The position numbers and the translations under genes are program-made. A stretch of DNA of 6,092 nucleotides from an uncultured Arsenicibacter sp. (GTDB lineage Bacteria > Bacteroidota > Bacteroidia > Cytophagales > Spirosomataceae): positions 1 to 6,092 of the forward strand of contig NZ_CAMFHL010000343.1 of assembly GCF_945952095.1 (NCBI RefSeq), given 5' to 3'. The notes beneath the pieces were generated by a model. The model made no database searches. It was not told the DNA's origin and saw nothing but the letters and a program-made list of their open reading frames with translations. Numbering within the stretch: position 1 is the first letter of the stretch; the number at the start of each line of letters is the position of its first letter. Positions 1 through 6,092 of this stretch are shown in pieces.

Positions 1-2480
1 TGTGAGATAATACTGCATACGGCCTGCTTAAATTTTACCTTATACGTACCCGGGTCTTTAACTGATAATTTACCGGTCGTTGCGCCGTTAATCTCAGTAT
101 CATTCCGGATCCATTGGTAGCCGCTAAATTCTCCGTCCGGGGCACTTAGCTGCACAGAAGCACCTCTCGGTAAAGCAATCACCTGATTTACCGGTATAAT
201 CTCCGGTAACTGAGAGGCAGCCTGCCCTACCCGCACTCCGTCTGTTATTCGCTGACAACCCTGCTGTATAATCCGGACCTGATACAACCCCGTCTGGGTC
301 GCACTGATAGACTGACTACGGCTACCGGAAATGATCTGACCGTTTCTCAGCCATTCATACTGTGTTCCGGCTTCGGCACTGGCTGCTATCTGCACACTGG
401 ACCGGCCTTCGCAAAGCCATTGATCAACCGATGGGGTCAGGGTGGCCGTTGGTGTAATTAGCTGAATAATAACCGGTGAAGATGTGCCGACACACCCTTT
501 ACTATCGGTTACACGGACAACGTACGTTCCGGCCTGCGAAACCTGGCAGGCAGCTCCTGTCGCATTGGCTATGGAAACGCCGTTTTTCAGCCATTCATAG
601 GTCAGGGAAGACACCTGGCCGTTTGAAGAGGCTATTTTTGCCTGATCGGTTTGCAATGTAATGGCTGCTCCTGCACAGAACGAGGTATCTTTATTGGGTG
701 TGATGCCAACCGTAAGGACACAGGCTTTACGGGATAAACCACTCACCACTAGCGAGAATGGCTGAGCGTTGTATTTTAGCTGCGCTTTATGGGAAACGGT
801 GAGTGTATACACCTGCCCGGCCACCGGATTTTTAATAATGATCTGCTCTACGTTATCGCGGATATTATCCCCCGCGATAGCAGCCTGATCAGGATTAGCG
901 GGATCAAGTACCCAGGGCGAGGCAGTTGTCTGCCCGTCTGACAGCCGGACATCGAGGTCGTTTACCAGTTTCGGGGTACGGCTGTCCAGATTCAGGCTGT
1001 TTACGGCCGTACCGGCAGCTTCGGGATCTGTCCAGCAGATGGTTACAATCAGCGGTTCATTCCCCTGTGCTTTAATCTGAGTTGAATATTTTCCTCCCTG
1101 CTGCAGAATCTGTTCGGTCAGCATGTGTGAGCCGGTAGGATTCAGTAAGACAGAAGCAGCTTTTTCCATATTCAGAATGCCCCAGCCTTGCTTATAATCA
1201 GGCCCGATACCAAGCTGCACATTGCCTGCGGCATTTATCCGGTCCGCTGTATGGATGGCCAGTCCCCGTAGTGTTGCGGCCCGCATAAAACGGCCTTCTG
1301 TAGTACTGTTCTGCAACCGCGCATACAACTCCTGTAGCAGGTATAATGAGCCGGTTACGTTGGCGCAGGCCATTGATGTACCGGTATTTGTTCCGTAAGC
1401 GTTATTGGCTGATGATATTGTTGAGTAAAGTTTTGTCCCGGAACCTAGTAAGTCCGGTTTAATCCGGCCGTCGTCGGTCGGTCCCCAGCCGCTGTAGGGA
1501 GCAATACTGAATAAAACCGGCTGACCATTCTGTAAAGTAGCCTCGGCCGAACCGATGGTCAGGACATTCTTGGCGTTGGCTTCTCCCGCAATAACATCGT
1601 ATCCGTCATTGCGGCTACGGCTGACGGTACTTTTTTCACTGGTATTACGCAGATAATAGGCTACTCCTGCCGGCGGACCGGTCTCCGTGTGCTTGTTATC
1701 AGCCGAGCGGACCATCAGATAATACGGGTTACTGTAGGCGATCCGGTCAATATCGGCGGCCCGTGAGGAGTAAAAGCCAAACTGATAGTCCTCTACCTGA
1801 CTGACACCGGTGTTACCCCACCATTCCCATTTCTGATCAGGATCGGTACCAGGCCGATCCGCGTTGTACACCCAGCCAGCTACCGGACCGTAGGAATGAT
1901 TGGACAGCAGCAGGTCCTTAGCTGCGGTGCCGATTTCGCTGATATCATCATTAAAGTCCCAGATCCGGAGATTCGCCCCGAAAGCCATTCCTTTTGCCTG
2001 GGCATTGGCGCCTTTAGCGATTAGTGTCCCTGCCAGGTGCGTTGTGTGCTCGCTGACTACCGTTGCCTGATCAGCCTGAATGATTCGTGCAGTACCTGTT
2101 CCGGCAAATTCCTGATGCGTTGTAAGCGCCTGACCACCATCCCACATACCCAGTTTTCCTGCCATAAACGCCGAATTCCCGCTCAACGACAAACCCAGCG
2201 ACCCTCCGGCACGCAATGCGGTGGTCCGCGTTATTTGCGCGGCAATTGCGTTGTGGGTGATATAATAAATCGGGTGACCGGTCGGGTCAACCCCCTGCAA
2301 CGCCATAATGCGGCCATTGGAACAATTTTTGCTGATAGCCCAATTATACTTTCCGGCCAGTTCAAAGGCCTGTTGCCGGTTTGTCCGGTAAGGATCAGGC
2401 ACTTCCTGACGCTGTTGAGACGCGGCCTGTTCTGATAGCAGAACAATGGTGAACAGGCATAAAAAAATACCTCTTATCAT
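1..2480 (-). CDS. Secreted S8 (subtilisin-family) serine protease with Ig-like repeats; C-terminus runs off the window
   Basis: The frame is open from ATG at 2480 to base 1, giving 826 codons with no stop. The start is chosen because it yields a typical Sec signal peptide: MIRG, a hydrophobic stretch IFLCLFTIVLL, and likely cleavage after AAS near residue 21. No in-frame stop occurs upstream until 2586-2588, so GTG at 2492 or TTG at 2522 are weaker alternatives. A propeptide-like region fills residues about 22-105. The S8 triad is visible: Asp114 (GMWDGGQ), His145 (EHTTHLAGT) and Ser369 (GTSMACAN), with Asn262 (SADN) as the oxyanion-hole residue. WGPTDDGRIKPD is also conserved. Residues about 450-586 form a KP-43-like beta-sandwich (CWTDPE at W483, then LVNDLDV and DNIRDNVEQ). 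Ig-like domains follow, with core Trp at 630, 710 and 790. A T9SS sorting signal is expected beyond the window by analogy with the upstream paralogue, but it is not seen. Substrate is unknown. The start lies inside a terminator-like hairpin. Confidence 0.93.
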   Translation of the reverse strand, partial: MIRGIFLCLFTIVLLSEQAASQQRQEVPDPYRTNRQQAFELAGKYNWAISKNCSNGRIMALQGVDPTGHPIYYITHNAIAAQITRTTALRAGGSLGLSLSGNSAFMAGKLGMWDGGQALTTHQEFAGTGTARIIQADQATVVSEHTTHLAGTLIAKGANAQAKGMAFGANLRIWDFNDDISEIGTAAKDLLLSNHSYGPVAGWVYNADRPGTDPDQKWEWWGNTGVSQVEDYQFGFYSSRAADIDRIAYSNPYYLMVRSADNKHTETGPPAGVAYYLRNTSEKSTVSRSRNDGYDVIAGEANAKNVLTIGSAEATLQNGQPVLFSIAPYSGWGPTDDGRIKPDLLGSGTKLYSTISSANNAYGTNTGTSMACANVTGSLYLLQELYARLQNSTTEGRFMRAATLRGLAIHTADRINAAGNVQLGIGPDYKQGWGILNMEKAASVLLNPTGSHMLTEQILQQGGKYSTQIKAQGNEPLIVTICWTDPEAAGTAVNSLNLDSRTPKLVNDLDVRLSDGQTTASPWVLDPANPDQAAIAGDNIRDNVEQIIIKNPVAGQVYTLTVSHKAQLKYNAQPFSLVVSGLSRKACVLTVGITPNKDTSFCAGAAITLQTDQAKIASSNGQVSSLTYEWLKNGVSIANATGAACQVSQAGTYVVRVTDSKGCVGTSSPVIIQLITPTATLTPSVDQWLCEGRSSVQIAASAEAGTQYEWLRNGQIISGSRSQSISATQTGLYQVRIIQQGCQRITDGVRVGQAASQLPEIIPVNQVIALPRGASVQLSAPDGEFSGYQWIRNDTEINGATTGKLSVKDPGTYKVKFKQAVCSIIS

Positions 2481-2515
2481 GCTGTTTGCCACCTGACAAA
2501 CAGCATGATAAGAGG
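2461..2515 (-). terminator. Intrinsic-terminator-like hairpin with U-tract, overlapping the start of the downstream protease gene
   Basis: Bases 2470-2488 and 2497-2515 are perfect 19-bp inverted repeats (CCTCTTATCATGCTGTTTG in both orientations) around an 8-base loop at 2489-2496. In the direction of transcription the stem is followed by UA and then seven Us (2467-2461). This is the form of a Rho-independent terminator, beginning about 50 bases after the stop of the upstream protease gene. The start codon at 2478-2480 of the downstream gene lies in the 3' arm, and the U-tract encodes residues 5-7 of its signal peptide. The structure could therefore both end upstream transcription and hide the downstream start codon. 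Pairing and U-tract are seen directly; the function is inferred. Confidence 0.7.
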
Positions 2516-2565
2516 CTGGCAACCGCCCTTCCGTATATGTAGAAAATCGTTTCAGAACGAAAAGT

Positions 2566-5500
2566 TTACTGTTTAAGGACTCGTTTTACTCCCAGTATTT
2601 GACCCTGGTTACCCTGAACAGTCACAAAAAATATACCGCCTGACAATGACGTTAAATCAAGCATCCCTGAATAATTTTTTCCGTCGCGCTTCATAATCCC
2701 CGTTTTTAACCGTATTCCTTCCGTATTGGTCAGAATCAGCGTAGCGGGTGGTGTTTTGGCAACAGCAGCATCAACCGTAACGGTCAGGTAGTTAGTGGTT
2801 GGGTTAGGATACACCTGCACACTGGCAGCCGTTTCTTCTAGTCCCAGAATGATTACCGACAACTCCGTTGAGATCAATTCCCCGCACCCGCTGGCATTGA
2901 CACGTACTGAATACCGGCCTGACTGAACCGCTGTGTAACTTTGACCAGTTGCTCCCGTAATGGGTACACCGTTCAGCAGCCATTGATTCCCTGTTACAGA
3001 GTTTGAGGTCAGGACAAAGCCGTTCAGCGTAATCGCCGGTGCAACAGGATCGTTTACGCTGACTTGAACAGCAGATGAACTGGCAGGCTGGCAGTTATTG
3101 GATACCTGCACTAAATAAACGCCTTCATCGGTTGCCCGATAGATGCTGGCCACGGCTCCGGAAATTGCCTGGTTATTTCTGAACCACTGATAGAACAGAT
3201 TATCACCGGTATTGGCCTGTAATACCACGGACGAACCACGGCAGATGGTCGTTGAGCCGTTAATCGTTACCAAAGCAGACGGGGCAGTACCTCCGCTTTT
3301 TGTCACGGCCACCCGCTGTGCCGACGGGCAATCCAGCGAACGAATTTTAAGGTTATAGAGATAATACCAGGCCGTCGTCAGTGTATCAACCCGTCCGCTC
3401 TGCGGAAACAGTGAGCCTTTTGAGCTGACTACCGTCATACCGTTAGGTGCTGTCAGGCGATACGGAAATCCGGTTACGCCGACATTACTCCGGAAAATTG
3501 ACGCCCCACCCTCATACTCAATGGTAATTTTATAGTCCCCGGCAGCCGGAATACGCAGGTTCAGCGGGTATTGAGCTCCGGCATCAGCAGGGTCATCCAG
3601 TAGCTGACCGTTAGCATTTACGGTGGTCAGGCTGGTATTACGTGTTGGCGCTACATCGAGCGAAACACTCGAAACGGCTACGTCATCTAACCGGCGAACG
3701 GTAAAAGTCAGCCGCCCGGCACTGGCAATGTACAGCCTCGCCGACTCCAGTACAACCGGTATCTTCGTCGAAATTAACGGTGAAGGGCCAAAATTGCCCG
3801 CATACGAACCGCCGCCGAACGCATTTTTACTAACCGGACCTAATACCCCGCTGAAGTCGTTCAGGGAAACAAAATAGGTATTGGTCACAGGCTTTATATT
3901 GGTTGTCGCCCGGTTACCGATTGCCAGCAGATTACCACTTGCCGGTGCATCGTACCAGAACGCTGTTCCTTGCCCGTTATTCGTCAGCGCAACAACCGTA
4001 TCCGTGCCGCATTGCAGTGCTGCTAAAGCCGACGGTACTGCGGCCACAGCTACGGTTCGTGAATCAACGAAGGTATTATTCGCCGGATTCTGGTCATTGG
4101 CGAGTTCGGTTGTTGCCTCAAAACGGTAATTCTGCCCTGCTGTGAAGCGGCCGGCAGCCACATTAAGGGTAAACAGGGCATCATTAAACCCGTTAATGGC
4201 CGGTAATGTACCGGTTAAAACCGTCAGGGTTGTGTTCGCTGCATCAGCAATGCGGATACGTACCGGCACATTCTGCTGGGTATCGGTACCATAGTTTCTG
4301 ATTCGGACTGCTACCGGAATCTCATCTGCTACCCGACAAAATGCATTATCCGGAGACACAAGTGCTGTTACGCCTACATCGGTAGCAGAACGGATGGTAC
4401 GTAAAAGCCACTCCATTGTTTCGCCTTTACTGTACGTCCCGCAATCAGAAACAGCTTTTCCGTCTGTCGTTTCCACCAAAACCAGCCGTACCCGGATCAG
4501 TTGTCCGCTATTTAATCCCGACGGGATCTGCACATTGCGGGAGAATGTAGCCACGCCATTCAGAACTCCTGAAGTGGCCAGCGTATCACCCGCATCGGAA
4601 AAGCTCCCGTTTTGGTTCCAGTCGGCAAAAACACGGAGCATGGTGTTTTGCGGCGTTCCGCATGTACCGACACTTACCGAAAACGGCAGTGTCTGTCCGG
4701 GCTGTACGTCAATAATTGTCCGGGTCAGATCCGTATAGGTAGTACAGTTATCGTTTCCTTTCTGCTGCGTCTGGCCTAGCTGAAAACCAAGCACTTTGCT
4801 ATCAGCAGACGATACTGGCGTTGAGCTGCAGTAAGCGATTGCGCCAATTCCGCTGGCAAGTAAGGTATATTCCTGCCGGGTGCCGCCCAGATTTCCTTTG
4901 TGGGAAATGGTAATGGTGTATGAACGACCCGGCACTGCGCCCGGAATCAGAATCTGCTCAATATTATCCCGGATATTATCACCCCGTTGTGCGGCCAGCG
5001 ACGGGTTTTCCGGATCCAGCGTCCACGGCAAAACGGTTTGTTGGCCGTCACTGACCCGAATATCCAGGTCATTGATCAGTTTAGGCGTCCGGCTGTTAAT
5101 AACGCTTGCATTAACGGCCGAGGGCGTACCCTCCGGATCAGTCCAGCAAATCGTCACCCGTAACGGGCCTTTACCCGATGCGGTTATCTGTCGTGTGTAG
5201 GTTTCTCCCTGCGCCAGTGTCCGCTCCTCAAGCAAGTGATTCTGTGCATCATTTTTAATCACTTTAGCCGCCTGTTCAATGTTGAGCAAACCCCAGCCAA
5301 AGCGATAATCGGGTCCGGGCGTATCGCCGGCTTCATCGGCCGTATGCAGTACCAGCCCTTTCAGCGTTGATGAGCGCATAAACTTGCCGGTATTGAGCTG
5401 ATTGTAGTATTCCTGTAACAGTAACAAGGAGCCTGTTACGTTGGGCGTAGCCATGGATGTCCCGTCTAAAACAGCATAACTACTGTCTGTCGTGTTGTAA

Positions 5501-6064
5501 GTCGACAATACACTCACCCCTACCCCGGTAATATCCGGTTTAATCCGGCCGTCATCCGTCGGGCCCCAGCTGCTGAAACTGGCCAGTTTTACGTCTCCGG
5601 GCTGATTATACCCGTTCAGCGTATTTGAAACGGCACCGACCGTGAGGATATTTTTGGCGGTACCATAGGTACTGATCAGGTCATACGCATTCTGGTCGTA
5701 CCGCGGACGGGTACTGATGCGGTTGTTGTGATTTACCAGATAATACGGCTGATTAGCGCCCGGTCCTGAATCGCCCCGTTCGTTGCCGGCCGCTTTTACG
5801 ATAAGATAGTATGGAGCATTGTACGAAATACGGTCCCAGCTTTGCGCCTGTGCATTATAAAAGCCGAATTTGTAATCCTCCGTGGCGCTGATGGTTGTGT
5901 CTCCGTACCATTCCCATAAAATTGAACCGCTGCGGCTCGAATTGTAATTCCAGCCAGAAATGGTCCCGTAGGAGTGATTAGACACCAGCAGATCAGCCGC
6001 AACCGCAGTCATTTCCGAAACATCGTTGGTCTGATCATAAGCCTGCAGATTGGCACCGTATGCC
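2566..6064 (-). CDS. S8 (subtilisin-family) serine protease with GEVED-like, CARDB-like and Ig-like domains and T9SS type A sorting signal; N-terminus missing
   Basis: This is the C-terminal part of a large exported protease, about 1165 genuine residues. The apparent start at 6081 (MCIRDR) is sequencing adapter, so the gene continues past the contig end. Numbering from that false Met, oxyanion Asn100 lies in KAAGNERG and catalytic Ser209 in GTSMATPN. By alignment with the paralogue at 1-2480, about 165 residues are missing, including signal peptide, propeptide and catalytic Asp and His. Following domains are: a KP-43-like beta-sandwich, about 283-415 (CWTDPEG, LINDLDI, DNIRDNIEQ); a GEVED-like domain, about 417-562 (AYCSS, VFADWNQNGSFSDAGD, GETMEW); a CARDB-like domain, about 565-685; an Ig-like segment at W709; an unassigned beta-rich module, about 735-918; two Ig-like domains, about 940-1075; and a T9SS type A sorting domain, about 1085-1171 (VQVYPNPTTN, ending VKRVLKQ). 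That C-terminal signal is normally recognised by the type IX translocon and removed by PorU. The stop is TAA at 2566-2568. Confidence 0.94.
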
Positions 6065-6092
6065 CTGTCTCTTATACACATCTGACGCTGGC
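6065..6092 (+). other. Nextera transposase adapter left on the contig end (not genomic)
   Basis: Bases 6065-6083 read CTGTCTCTTATACACATCT, an exact match to the 19-bp Tn5 mosaic end used in Nextera libraries. They are followed by GACGCTGGC, which matches the start of the read-1 adapter (GACGCTGCC) except at base 6091. Translated on the minus strand, this gives the well-known artefact peptide MCIRDR. Genuine sequence ends at 6064. Any start codon, protein N-terminus or insertion-sequence claim based on these bases is wrong. Confidence 0.97.

Noticed and set aside
2231..2446. Minus-strand 71-codon frame
   Set aside because: It is in a different frame inside the N-terminal part of the downstream protease, whose own frame is open and carries the signal peptide and catalytic motifs.
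2461..2467. The T7 run in codons 5-7 as a phase-variation tract
   Set aside because: Seven bases is short for slippage-based switching, and the run is already explained by the terminator U-tract and the hydrophobic signal-peptide codons.
1..2480. A frameshift or pseudogene in the downstream protease
   Set aside because: The start, Asp114, His145, Asn262, Ser369, W483 and the last codons at 3-38 are all in one frame with recognisable motifs throughout. It appears incomplete only because the window ends.
2470..2515. The inverted repeat as the end of an insertion sequence or a phage attachment site
   Set aside because: The arms are only 8 bases apart, no transposase or integrase is nearby and no target duplication is visible. 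The hairpin plus U-tract reading explains it better.
2481..2565. A Bacteroidota-type promoter (TAnnTTTG with upstream TTG) between the genes
   Set aside because: No convincing match is present on the minus strand. ACATATAC near 2531-2540 is only a weak AT-rich resemblance, so no promoter is called.
476..5200. Plus-strand open frames at 476-661, 2037-2435, 3623-3877, 3881-4129, 3903-4145, 4394-4738 and 4880-5200
   Set aside because: All lie opposite the two protease genes. Their translations are low-complexity, rich in Arg, Ser and Pro, show no domain pattern, and are best explained as antisense shadows.
6064..6081. ATG at 6081 as the true start of the upstream protease (MCIRDR)
   Set aside because: It lies in Nextera adapter sequence. 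The protein also lacks signal peptide, catalytic Asp and catalytic His, so the real start is beyond the contig.

Overview
The window looks like one end of a short draft contig from a Bacteroidota genome or metagenome bin. The evidence is a C-terminal type IX secretion (T9SS) sorting domain, a GEVED-like module, strings of Ig-like modules with the C...W.NG...G.Y.V...C pattern, and the Bacteroidota style of S8 peptidase (WDGG, HTTH, NHSYG). Base composition near 50% GC and the protein style fit Cytophagales, perhaps Spirosoma or a relative. That genus-level guess is inference only.

Both real genes are on the minus strand, one behind the other. Reading in the direction of transcription, the first lies at 2566-6064. 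It is a large subtilisin-family (S8) protease that has lost its N-terminus at the contig edge. What remains runs from just after the catalytic His through the catalytic Ser, a KP-43-like beta domain, a GEVED-like domain, a CARDB-like domain, an unassigned beta-rich module, two Ig-like domains and a T9SS type A sorting signal. After 85 bp comes a second, paralogous S8 protease (2480 down to base 1). It has a signal peptide and a complete Asp-His-Ser triad, then the same KP-43-like domain, but at least three Ig-like domains directly after it. Its C-terminus runs off the window. Both are most likely exported proteases acting at the cell surface or in the medium, on substrates that cannot be read from the sequence.

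Two non-gene features stand out. The last 28 bases (6065-6092) are not genomic: they are Nextera transposase adapter. The adapter also creates the false start MCIRDR on the upstream protease. Between the genes lies a perfect 19-bp inverted repeat followed by seven Us, in the form of an intrinsic terminator. Its 3' arm contains the start codon of the downstream protease, and its U-tract encodes part of that protein's signal peptide.

I see no RNA genes, CRISPR array, insertion sequence or attachment site. I find no previously undescribed multi-gene system here. The most unusual item is the terminator-like hairpin over a start codon.
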